From Alopecurus myosuroides (Eukaryota; Streptophyta; Magnoliopsida; Poales; Poaceae): DNA of 64,000 bases. The notes beneath the pieces were generated by a model that saw only the letters and a program-made list of their open reading frames with translations, made no database searches and was not told the DNA's origin. Positions 9,417 to 20,897 of this stretch are shown here, piece after piece. The stretch is taken from NCBI GenBank assembly GCA_028641055.1, contig CM054059.1:113741392-113805391 (forward strand), in the 5' to 3' direction. Position 1 is the stretch's first letter, and every line of letters begins with the position of its first letter. A program made the position numbers and the translations under genes.

Positions 9417-12400
9417 TGTCGCACCCTGATTTCTAGGGGATACTCACCGTACGAACTGGATAGCAGATGCTTGGATTATGGGGCATAACTGCTCCCACGT
9501 CCCAGCTTCCTGGTAGGCCTGCGCTTATGCGCGACAACACAAGCCCTGCTATTCCATCGTCGATGTAAACTATCCACTAGAGATCAAAGGCACTTCCGTC
9601 GACGTACTTCAAACCATACACACATGGTACGTCAACGGCGTTTAACAAGTGATATCACAACAGATCTCTACGACACAAAAGATTGAAATAAGTTGCAAAT
9701 GGCTCTCATTAGAGCAGAGATAGCAAATACAACCATTCAGAGGGCACATGCCCCAACAATACATCGTTACAATACAGCGGAAGCATTCAACATGTCTGAA
9801 TACAGACAAGAACCAAATAGGCCTAAGAGGCCGGAAACAAACAGACGGAGCCCATCCACGAAGTCTCGGATCCTGCCCGGGTCCGCTATCTACTCGTCAG
9901 CAGTCTCGTCATACTCCACGTAGTAGCCACCATGTAGATCCTCGGAAACGTCGTCTGCGTAAACCACAGCCCCAAAGGGGTCAGTACATAAACGTACTGG
10001 CAAGCAAGACTCACAGTTCACCAAAGTGTAACCCGTCAACACCAAGCACAGATGCTTTGGTTTCAACGGAAGGAAAGGGGGGTATAAAAGGTGCTGCAAC
10101 TGGCTGCACTAAACAACTACAGAGATTCTACCACTTCCGGCTAACAGAAAGGAGATAAGATCGAGGAAAGTAACCAACTGAAAGATAACTGCAAACAAAC
10201 CCATCCTTGATCTCGCCCCTTATCCGAAGAAGCAATCCGAGGATAACTCACACCGTGGTATTAAGATGAGTCAAGTTATTGTGTGAATAACCTATTACTA
10301 GTCAAGTTATTCAGCATTGGGTGTAACATGATTGATCATTATGTTTAAGTTGTCCTGAGTACTTGTTAGCCAGTACTTTCACCAAGTAATCCATAACCGC
10401 GGAAAACACGGCTTCTCGAGAAGATTTACCCTGCAGGGGTGCACCATAGTAACCGTACACGCATGAATAACCCGCCAGATGGGAAATCACCCCACCAAGC
10501 GGGGTACTCAACACAACCAACCCTTCTTCGCATCAAGCCCAAAGCACCGCGTGCTGTGCGTGCGCGGCTAATCGAGCCCCCCGAAGAAAAGGAGGACCCT
10601 CATAGCACTGGAAGACCACGCCGCCCTAAATGCCGACTACGAAAGTTCCACCCGGGCGCCAAGGGCTCGCAAGATCATGCATGCAGCAAATGGAAAGCCC
10701 GAACTAGTACGGCGATTTGGACGAGATGCGAATCGGGTCAAGTTGAGGGGGGCGCCCATACTCGCTTCCCACATGCGGGTAGTGCGCTCATCATGGATCA
10801 GTAGACAAGACCCTTTTCCTAATTAGGGGGTCGACACTAGCAGGCCTCAAAACCACCCTGGGCCTCCTGCCGGTGCCTTATCATCAAATTTATTATTAAT
10901 AGTAACATTAGCATGATTGATTGATTAAACATCGAGCCCCCAGAACATAATAGAACTAGTAACAGAAAGTAACGGGTAACAGACTCGAGCAAAGCAACCT
11001 AAGCATGCTAGTAAGACACTGGCTCAACCAAGGGGTGATAGGAGTGGAGGTGAGGCAATATCAAGGTTAAGGGATTCATGTGATGGGTTAGTAACAGAAA
11101 CAACTACTACTAAGGCTAGCAGAAAAGAACAACGGAAAGTATCGGTAATCAATGTTGAAAGGAACACGATGGTTCATGTGAGTGATAACTTTCCTGCAAA
11201 ACCCAGTAGCCTGGTACTGAGCTAACTCCTTAGAAGGGGTGTCGTAAGTATCGTCGGTCTCAACGTCGTCGTGTATCCGAGAAGAAGCAAACAAACAAGG
11301 CAGAAAGATAAACAATCATTATCATGGCATTGTGCACAATCAAAGATGATGCATGTCAAGTTAATGGTTGCATCAAAATAAACTAGTTGACAAGATAGAA
11401 ACAGGATTAAATGGACCCATATGCAATTGGATTGCATATGAAAAGCCCATGAATTATGGTTGAATTAATTGTTTTACAACTAATGAACTTGTGTAAGTGA
11501 ACTAGCATGATGCATGGATGAGGAAAACAGCAAAATAACAACAATAGAATCAAATTGAAATAAGGTTTAACAAGTTTAGAAATTCATTTATTAATTTAGG
11601 AAATTTTGGTTACTTAAAGGTGTCACTCAAGCATTTGTTGTTTTCATCAAGTTAAATTGTTCAAAACAGATAACAAAGTTCATATTTGGAAATAACACAC
11701 AATTTTAGGTGGAATACATGTTTCACTTGTTGAGAAAGGATTTCAGATGAATTACTTATGAATTAAACAAGGTTAAGCAAGAATTAAATGAATTTAATTC
11801 AAACATGAACTTAAATGAATTTTTATTTGTGCAAAACATTAAGTGAGATTCATATTTGAAAATGTTATACTTTTGTGGTTTGAAAACATATTCTTTATGC
11901 CCCAAAAGAATTTGTTTTGATCAAGTTATAAATTTAACAATATTAAATGAATTAAATAAGATTTAAATTATTTAACCACTTTTAGTTATTCAAAACAGAA
12001 AACAAAGTTTATATTTGGAAAGAGGGTTTAATTTGGCATGGAAAACATAGTTCATTTGTGGAAATTGGATTTAAAATGAGCAAGTTATTATTTTGGCAAT
12101 TTTAAATGCATTAAACAAGAAACAATTGTTTTCAGCAATTTAAATTATTCAAAACAGCAAACAAAATTTATATTTGGAAAGTACATGAAAAGTTGATTGG
12201 AAAACATATTTGGTTTGTGAAATTTGGAATTTTTATGAACAAGTTATGAATTTTGCAAATTTAAGTGAATTTGACAAGTTTTCAAATTTTGCACCAATTT
12301 AAAATATTCAAAACAGTAAACAAATTTTGTATTTGGATAGAACATTTAATTTGGTATTGAAAACATATCAAAAATGTTGGATTTGGAGTTAGGATGATTT

Positions 12401-14239
12401 ATTTATGCAATTTCCAAAATTGGGTGCAAATCTGCCATTTTTATGGATCTAGGGACTTGGAAATTATTTTACAGGGACTAGAATTAATTAGCAGGGATCT
12501 ATGTGTGATTTGATGGAAGTTCCAGTACCAAAACCTTGCAAAAATAAAATTTTGTTTTATGTGTGGGAGGTGGGATTCGACCCTGGGACCTCCCACTGCG
12601 CCAAAGGGGTGGAACCAGATGGGCTGATGATGTTTTGTTGACAGGAAGGGGGCTGCGGGGGCTTAAGCTTCAGATACTGCACAGAATTTAATTGGAAAAA
12701 AGAACAGCGAAAAGGGGTGGAGATGGGGAGTCGAACCCACGACCTGAGGGCTCCCTGCGCGCGCTGCTGCCAGTGGCCTGTGCTATCGCTTGTGATAGGA
12801 GGGGGTAACGAGGGAGGTTAAGGTGGCGCAGCGGCTTAACTGAACTTTTCCAGTTCGCACGCTTCTGTAACCTGACAGGGAGATCGGTCGATGGTGGTCA
12901 GCGACCAGCTGCTGCTCGCGAGGAGGGCTGGGGTGCGCGGTGTGGGTGTGCGGGGCGAGGTGCATGACGGATGCGGACAGGGAGAGAGGGGAAGGGAAGA
13001 AGGAGGCGAGCTCACCTCGATGGTTGCTGTCGACGATCAGTCTCGAGGCCGAAACGGAGGGAGCTTGCCGGCGATGGCGCGGCCGCTCCGGGGCGTCCCA
13101 GCACGCGGCGAGAGGATGAGGGGCTTCAGGGTAACGAGGCGGCTCCATTCCCCTCCTCAGATGCCCCTCGAGGCTACCACGGCGGTCGGAGCTAAGGGGA
13201 AAAGGCGATGGTGGTTCTGCTCTCGGTGGTGCTTTTGCAGGTTCAGAGAACAGAGGTAGAGGGAGGAAGAGAGAATGGAGGCGGCGCTAGGAGGGAGGGC
13301 TCTAGGTCCTAGGGTAAGCAGAGGGGGAAGGGCTAGCTATATGGAGGGAGTAGTCCCTGTACGGCAGCGCATCGGCGTGGGGAGAGGAGATCGGGTGGTG
13401 TCTGATGCGTTCGTACAGGAAGATGACGTCTGGGGAGGAAGAAGGGGTACTGGGCCAGGTGAGGAAAAAATTAGGTGGGCTTAGGGGAAGGGAGAAGGAA
13501 AATGGGCTGGGTTGCTGGGCTGGGGGTTATCTGCTGCCTCCTCTCTCCTTTGTTATTTTTTTTGTTATTTTTTTTTTTTGCTGCAACCAATAATGGAAGA
13601 AAAGGATAGGTTTAATTAATGGAAAAAAAATGGAAAAATTTTTGGAGAAGCTCCTTAGTTCAAATACAACCAGTTGGTGCTTCTTATTTTCAAAATTTTA
13701 AAGATTTGAATGCTTTTTGAAATTTGAACCAATTTTGGGTGAAATTGTTAATATTAATAAACATTAATAAAATCAACCATTTAAATAGGGTAACCCCTAA
13801 GGTATTTAGACAAATTGAAATGATTTGTTTTGGCATCAACATAAATTCAAAATGGTTCTGATTTGGTGCTTTGATTTGAATTTTTAATTGTGTTTGGAAA
13901 ATAAACCAAATTAGATGATTTTGAATAATTAAAATGATTATTAAGTCAACACTTTAATAGAATGACCCAAGTGATTAATTGGAAACAAAAGATCATAAAT
14001 GCTTTGGGTTATTATTATTTTTATACTTTCACATTGGGTTCTGTTTGGAACACATGGTTTGAAATTCAAATAGAAAACAAAGGAAAACAAAGGAAAATAG
14101 TTGGAAAACAAATGAAAACAGAGGAAAACAAAAGGAAAACAAGCAAAACAATTGCAATCAACATGATGCCATGATGCAAAACATAAAATAACATAGAGCA
14201 AACATTCTAAAGGCTGTTTTTCAGACTTGGGATGTTACA
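9417..14239 (-). repeat. Element G 3' LTR
   Basis: The 3' LTR in the element's own (minus) direction. It is AT-rich over 11450-12500 and 13560-14200 and GC-rich over 12750-13530. The GC-rich block shows open frames on both strands (for example 12783-13148 and 12891-13259), but they lack recognisable domains and I treat them as chance. Tract GGGGGGCG lies just upstream of the LTR start on the minus strand (14242-14250) and could be the polypurine tract. Confidence 0.93.
12573..12737 (-). other. tRNA-like A-box/B-box motifs in element G LTR
   Basis: On the minus strand TGGCGCAGTGG (12593-12603), an exact match to the pol III A-box consensus TGGCNNAGTGG, is followed by GGGTCGAATCC (12573-12583), one mismatch from the B-box GGTTCGANNCC. 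A second, perfect B box GGTTCGACTCC lies at 12727-12737. Spacing between the first pair is too short for a normal tRNA, so a decayed tRNA-derived insertion is more likely than an active gene. The same motifs occur in the other LTR (perfect B box at 18492-18502). Confidence 0.45.
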
Positions 14240-15160
14240 AAACGCCCCCCCTTGAAGGAATCGCGCCCCGAGATTCCTACTGAGAAAAGAAAAGGTCCGG
14301 AAACTTCTTGGGAAGATCCTCTTGAGCTGTGACACGTGAAACACATCGTGCACCTTGGATAGTTTTTCTGGAAGTTCAAAATGATAGGCATTTCTGGCAA
14401 CTCCTCTGGAAAGACGTCAGGGAATTCGCAAACCACCGGAACATTTTCAAGTAAAGGGAGAGGTTTTGTATTGAGGGTGTATAGTTGAATGGAACTTGAT
14501 TCATTTGCAGAATAGATTATCTGGCTAGAATGGTGGAACAGAGTTATTGGCATCAATGCAACACCAAGAATGACATCAATGTTAGAATCAGCAACATGAG
14601 AGTAACGAGGAATATGTGGCCTCCCATTAGAATTGGATTGTTCTTACTTATCTTGGAAGTCAACATTTGAGGCCCCGGAGAGTGAACGGTGATTTGATTG
14701 CTTAGTGGAATCAGAATTAGGTTGTATGTTGTGGAAAAGATCTTTAACACAAAAGAATGTGATGCTCCGGTATCAAACAACACTTTTGGCTGGAATAGAG
14801 TTTAGCAAATGAACGGGGATACTTTGATTAGACGCCGGTAGAAGAATTGAAGTGGAAGAACAACAAGATTTCAACGGACGGAAAGGAAATGTTTAGAAGA
14901 ACATGATATTGAAGCAACTCCGGGAAACGAGAACAAGATTCCTGAGGTACTACGGAGAACCCAAAACACGTGAAATCCTAACTTGAAAGTTTAGATGAGA
15001 AGGGAGAAATCAACGTTGCACTTCCTTACCAGAAAAGGGAGGGAGGGTGGGGAAAAGAAGAAAAAGAACAGAATTCCTACTCTCACGTTTCATTTTTCCT
15101 ATATAGCTACAAAATAGTTTCTAGACTCAACTGCGACCAGTAAAAAGGGATCCTACGGGC
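14240..15160 (-). pseudogene. Element G internal remnant: protease and start of pol
   Basis: On the minus strand, after a leader, VLFDTGASHSFV gives the aspartic protease active site (DTGAS). The downstream flap-side motif IDVILGV occurs only in another frame, so a frameshift lies between. PVVCEFPDVFPEELPEMP, normally just before the RT domain, follows within 200 bp. Then the sequence runs into the 3' LTR. All of RT, RNase H and integrase is deleted and no gag is seen. Confidence 0.8.
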
Positions 15161-15178
15161 AGACAGGCTCTGATACCA
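15161..15178 (-). promoter_or_regulatory. Primer-binding site of element G, initiator tRNA-Met type
   Basis: Minus strand TGGTATCAGAGCCTGTCT, two bases after the LTR end. TGGTATCAGAGC is the classical plant primer site complementary to initiator tRNA-Met. Its presence fixes the element's orientation. Confidence 0.9.
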
Positions 15179-15180
15179 TT

Positions 15181-18100
15181 TGTCGCACCCTGATTTCTAG
15201 GGGATACTCACCGTACGAACTGGATAGCAGATGCTTGGATTATGGGGCATAACTGCTCCCACGTCCCAGCTTCCTGGTAGGCCTGCGCTTATGCGCGACA
15301 ACACAAGCCCTGCTATTCCATCGTCGATGTAAACTATCCACTAGAGATCAAAGGCACTTCCGTCGACGTACTTCAAACCATACACACATGGTACGTCAAC
15401 GGCGTTTAACAAGTGATATCACAACAGATCTCTACGACACAAAAGATTGAAATAAGTTGCAAATGGCTCTCATTAGAGCAGAGATAGCAAATACAACCAT
15501 TCAGAGGGCACATGCCCCAACAATACATCGTTACAATACAGCGGAAGCATTCAACATGTCTGAATACAGACAAGAACCAAATAGGCCTAAGAGGCCGGAA
15601 ACAAACAGACGGAGCCCATCCACGAAGTCTCGGATCCTGCCCGGGTCCGCTATCTACTCGTCAGCAGTTTCGTCATACTCCACGTAGTAGCCACCATGTA
15701 GATCCTCGGAAACGTCGTCTGCGTAAACCACAGCCCCAAAGGGGTCAGTACATAAACGTACTGGCAAGCAAGACTCACAGTTCACCAAAGTGTAACCCGT
15801 CAACACCAAGCACAGATGCTTTGGTTTCAACGGAAGGAAAGGGGGGTATAAAAGGTGCTGCAACTGGCTGCACTAAACAACTACAGAGATTCTACCACTT
15901 CCGGCTAACAGAAAGGAGATAAGATCGAGGAAAGTAACCAACTGAAAGATAACTGCAAACAAACCCATCCTTGATCTCGCCCCTTATCCGAAGAAGCAAT
16001 CCGAGGATAACTCACACCGTGGTATTAAGATGAGTCAAGTTATTGTGTGAATAACCTATTACTAGTCAAGTTATTCAGCATTGGGTGTAACATGATTGAT
16101 CATTATGTTTAAGTTGTCCTGAGTACTTGTTAGCCAGTACTTTCACCAAGTAATCCATAACCGCGGAAAACACGGCTTCTCGAGAAGATTTACCCTGCAG
16201 GGGTGCACCATAGTAACCGTACACGCATGAATAACCCGCCAGATGGGAAATCACCCCACCAAGCGGGGTACTCAACACAACCAACCCTTCTTCGCATCAA
16301 GCCCAAAGCACCGCGTGCTGTGCGTGCGCGGCTAATCGAGCCCCCCGAAGAAAAGGAGGACCCTCATAGCACTGGAAGACCACGCCGCCCTAAATGCCGA
16401 CTACGAAAGTTCCACCCGGGCGCCAAGGGCTCGCAAGATCATGCATGCAGCAAATGGAAAGCCCGAACTAGTACGGCGATTTGGACGAGATGCGAATCGG
16501 GTCAAGTTGAGGGGGGCGCCCATACTCGCTTCCCACATGCGGGTAGTGCGCTCATCATGGATCAGTAGACAAGACCCTTTTCCTAATTAGGGGGTCGACA
16601 CTAGCAGGCCTCAAAACCACCCTGGGCCTCCTGCCGGTGCCTTATCATCAAATTTATTATTAATAGTAACATTAGCATGATTGATTGATTAAACATCGAG
16701 CCCCCAGAACATAATAGAACTAGTAACAGAAAGTAACGGGTAACAGACTCGAGCAAAGCAACCTAAGCATGCTAGTAAGACACTGGCTCAACCAAGGGGT
16801 GATAGGAGTGGAGGTGAGGCAATATCAAGGTTAAGGGATTCATGTGATGGGTTCGTAACAGAAACAACTACTACTAAGGCTAGCAGAAAAGAACAACGGA
16901 AAGTATCGGTAATCAATGTTGAAAGGAACACGATGGTTCATGTGAGTGATAACTTGCCTGCAAAACCCAGTAGCCTGGTACTGAGCTAACTCCTTAGAAG
17001 GGGTGTCGTAAGTATCGTCGGTCTCAACGTCGTCGTGTATCCGAGAAGAAGCAAACAAACAAGGCAGAAAGATAAACAATCATTATCATGGCATTGTGCA
17101 CAATCAAAGATGATGCATGTCAAGTTAATGGTTGCATCAAAATAAACTAGTTGACAAGATAGAAACAGGATTAAATGGACCCATATGCAATTGGATTGCA
17201 TATGAAAAGCCCATGAATTATGGTTGAATTAATTGTTTTACAACTAATGAACTTGTGTAAGTGAACTAGCATGATGCATGGATGAGGAAAACAGCAAAAT
17301 AACAACAATAGAATCAAATTGAAATAAGGTTTAACAAGTTTAGAAATTCATTTATTAATTTAGGAAATTTTGGTTACTTAAAGGTGTCACTCAAGCATTT
17401 GTTGTTTTCATCAAGTTAAATTGTTCAAAACAGATAACAAAGTTCATATTTGGAAATAACACACAATTTTAGGTGGAATACATGTTTCACTTGTTGAGAA
17501 AGGATTTCAGATGAATTACTTATGAATTAAACAAGGTTAAGCAAGAATTAAATGAATTTAATTCAAACATGAACTTAAATGAATTTTTATTTGTGCAAAA
17601 CATTAAGTGAGATTCATATTTGAAAATGTTATACTTTTGTGGTTTGAAAACATATTTTTTATGCCCCAAAAGAATTTGTTTTGATCAAGTTATAAATTTA
17701 ACAATATTAAATGAATTAAATAAGATTTAAATTATTTAACCACTTTTAGTTATTCAAAACAGAAAACAAAGTTTATATTTGGAAAGAGGGTTTAATTTGT
17801 CATGGAAAACATAGTTCATTTGTGGAAATTGGATTTAAAATGAGCAAGTTATTATTTTGGCAATTTTAAATGCATTAAACAAGAAACAATTGTTTTCAGC
17901 AATTTAAATTATTCAAAACAGCAAACAAAATTTATATTTGGAAAGTACATGAAAAGTTGATTGGAAAACATATTTGGTTTGTGAAATTTGGAATTTTTAT
18001 GAACAAGTTATGAATTTTGCAAATTTAAGTGAATTTGACAAGTTTTCAAATTTTGCACCAATTTAAAATATTCAAAACAGTAAACAAATTTTATATTTGG

Positions 18101-20003
18101 ATAGAACATTTAATTTGGTATTGAAAACATATCAAAAATGTTGGATTTGGAGTTAGGATGATTTATTTATGCAATTTCCAAAATTGGGTGCAAATCTGCC
18201 ATTTTTATGGATCTGGGGACTTGGAAATTATTTTACAGGGACTAGAATTAATTAGCAGGGATCTATGTGTGATTTGATGGAAGTTCCAGTACCAAAACCT
18301 TGCAAAAATAAAATTTTGTTTTATGTGTGGGAGGTGGGATTCGACCCTAGGACCTCCCACTGCGCCAAAGGGGTGGAACCAGATGGGCTGATGATGTTTT
18401 GTTGACAGGAAGGGGGCTGCGGGGGGCTTAAGCTTCAGATACTGCACAAAATTTAATTGGAAAAAAGAACAGCGAAAAGGGGTGGAGATGGGGAGTCGAA
18501 CCCACGACCTGAGGGCTCCCTGCGCGCGCTGCTGCCAGTGGGCTGTGCTATCGCTTGTGATAGGAGGGGGTAACGAGGGAGGTTAAGGTGGCGCAGCGGC
18601 TTAACTGAACTTTTCCAGTTCGCACGCTTCTGTAACCTGACAGGGAGATCGGTCGATGGTGGTCAGCGACCAGCTGCTGCTCGCGAGGAGGGCTGGGGTG
18701 CGTGGTGTGGGTGTGCGGGGCGAGGTGCATGACGGATGCGGACAGGGAGAGAGGGGAAGGGAAGAAGGAGGCGAGCTCACCTCGATGGTTGCTGTCGACG
18801 ATCAGTCTCGAGGCCGAAACGGAGGGAGCTTGCCGGCGATGGCGCGGCCGCTCCGGGGCGTCCCAGCACGCGGCGAGAGGATGAGGGGCTTCAGGGTAAC
18901 GAGGCGGCTCCATTCCCCTCCTCAGATGCCCCTCGAGGCTACCACGGCGGTCGGAGCTAAGGGGAAAAGGCGATGGTGGTTCTGCTCTCGGTGGTGCTTT
19001 TGCAGGTTCAGAGAACAGAGGTAGAGGGAGGAAGAGAGAATGGAGGCGGCGCTAGGAGGGAGGGCTCTAGGTCTTAGGGTAAGCAGAGGGGGAAGGGCTA
19101 GCTATATGGAGGGAGTAGTCCCTGTACGGCAGCGCATCGGCGTGGGGAGAGGAGATCGGGTGGTGTCTGATGCGTTCGTACAGGAAGATGACGTCTGGGG
19201 AGGAAGAAGGGGTACTGGGCCAGGTGAGGAAAAAATTAGGTGGGCTTAGGGGAAGGGAGAAGGAAAATGGGCTGGGTTGCTGGGCTGGGGGTTATCTGCT
19301 GCCTCCTCTCTCCTTTGTTATTTTTTTTGTTATTATTTTTTTTTTTTGCTGCAACCAATAATGGAAGAAAAGGATAGGTTTAATTAATGGAAAAAAATGG
19401 AAATTTTTTTGGAGAAGCTCCTTAGTTCAAATACAACCAGTTGGTGCTTCTTATTTTCAAAATTTTAAAGATTTGAATGCTTTTTGAAATTTGAACCAAT
19501 TTTGGGTGAAATTGTTAATATTAATAAACATTAATAAAATCAACCATTTAAATAGGGTAACCCCTAAGGTATTTAGACAAATTGAAATGATTTGTTTTGG
19601 CATCAACATAAATTCAAAATGGTTCTGATTTGGTGCTTTGATTTGAATTTTTAATTGTGTTTGGAAAATAAACCAAATTAGATGATTTTGAATAATTAAA
19701 ATGATTATTAAGTCAACACTTTAATAGAATGACCCAAGTGATTAATTGGAAACAAAAGATCATAAATGCTTTGGGTTATTATTTTTATACTTTCACATTG
19801 GGTTCTGTTTGGAACACATGGTTTGAAATTCAAATAGAAAACAAAGGAAAACAAAGGAAAATAGTTGGAAAACAAATGAAAACAGAGGAAAACAAAAGGA
19901 AAACAAGCAAAACAATTGCAATCAACATGATGCCATGATGCAAAACATAAAATAACATAGAGCAAACATTCTAAAGGCTGTTTTTCAGACTTGGGATGTT
20001 ACA
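15181..20003 (-). repeat. Element G 5' LTR
   Basis: Near-identical partner of 9417-14239. Differences seen include 15666 (C/T), a 3-bp change in the TTATTATT run near 19780, poly-T/poly-A length changes near 19330-19410, and about a dozen single substitutions. Confidence 0.93.
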
Positions 20004-20008
20004 AACAA

Positions 20009-20894
20009 TTACCAAGGCAACAACAACAACAACAACAATGGGGGCGGAGGCTCCAACCAGTATCAGGAGCACCACGAGAGCTACATGATCTTCACTTCTG
20101 AGCCAGTCGACAAGAAATCCCAGCACAGGCGTGCCATGGAGGTCAATGCAGTGATTCCTGCTGTCCCTCACTACATGTATTGGTGTGACCAAGAGATCAG
20201 GTGGTCCCGAGTAGATCATCCCAAGGTGATGCCCAACCCGGGTAGCTACGCCTTGGTGTTGGATCCTACTTTCCTGGGTCCCGAGAAGAATGTGGGGTTC
20301 AGCAAGGTGCTAATCGACAACAGCAGCAGCATCAACATCGTGTACAAAGACACACTCGAGAAGCTCGGCCTGGCCGAGAACATGCTGCTGCCCAGCAAGA
20401 CCACCTTCCATGGCATTGTGCCCGGGATCTCGTGCAATCCGATTGGCCGAGTATGGATAGATGTGCTATTCGGCACCAGGGAGAACTGCCGCACAGAGCG
20501 CCTGCAGTTTGAAGTGGTTGATCATCAGAGCCCTTACCATGCTCTACTCGGCAGGCCTGCTCTGAGCAAGTTCATGGCCTCTACTCATGTTGCATATCTG
20601 AAGATGAAGATCCCTGGTCCCAATGGCATAATTACTATCTCTGGTGACTACAAGAAGTCCATGGAGTGTGCCTCTGCTAGTTCTCAGTTGGCGGAGTCAA
20701 TGGTGATTGCTGCCGAGAAGAAGAAGATGTACGAGGTGGTGGCCATGGCGCAATCCGCGCAGGCTGGTGCGCAAGGCGTGCCGAGTAGCCAACACGGGAC
20801 CGCGTTCCAGGCATCTCAGGAAACCAAGAAGGTCCAGGTCGACCCCAAGTTCCCCGACCGCGTAGCCATCATTGGCTCCGGGTTGGCGGAGAAA
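20009..20894 (+). CDS. Element F end of gag and protease
   Basis: In the same frame as gag once G is removed. It begins with the remaining Asn/Gly-rich tail of gag, then the pre-protease block HYMYWCDQEIRWSRVDHP and the protease core VLIDNSSSINIVY. Relatives, including element A, read DGGSS at the active-site loop; here it reads DNSSS, keeping the Asp and losing the following Gly. HGIVPGISC and HALLGRPALSKFMA complete the domain. The frame ends in TAG (20895-20897), with ESELIHFLRENRDVFAW continuing directly after it. The protease would release gag and pol proteins; the loop change makes activity doubtful. Confidence 0.8.
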
Positions 20895-20897
20895 TAG
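20895..20897 (+). other. In-frame TAG between protease and RT of element F
   Basis: The frame GLAEK-TAG-ESELIHFL is continuous on both sides. Related elements commonly have a Gln or similar residue here, so CAG-to-TAG is the simplest origin. It would truncate pol unless read through. Confidence 0.8.

Larger units (their letters stand above)
9417..20003 (-). mobile_element. Element G: non-autonomous chromovirus-like element with 4.8-kb LTRs
   Basis: Two LTRs of 4823 bp (9417-14239 and 15181-20003), reading TGTAACATCCCAAG...GGTGCGACA on the minus strand, flanked by AACAA (9412-9416 and 20004-20008). Only 941 bp lie between them, with an initiator tRNA-Met primer site, a remnant of protease and a few residues of the start of pol. 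The long LTRs, this primer site and the VVCEFPDVFPEELP motif fit the Tekay/Del lineage. RT, RNase H and integrase are absent, so movement must have used proteins supplied in trans. The LTRs differ by about 13 substitutions plus a few indels by eye, so insertion was recent. Confidence 0.92.

Noticed and set aside
9748..10158. Duplicated open frames in the giant LTRs of G (for example 9748-10158 and 15512-15922, 12891-13259 and 18656-19024)
   Set aside because: They recur only because the LTRs are identical, have no domain, and lie on the strand opposite to the element's transcript.
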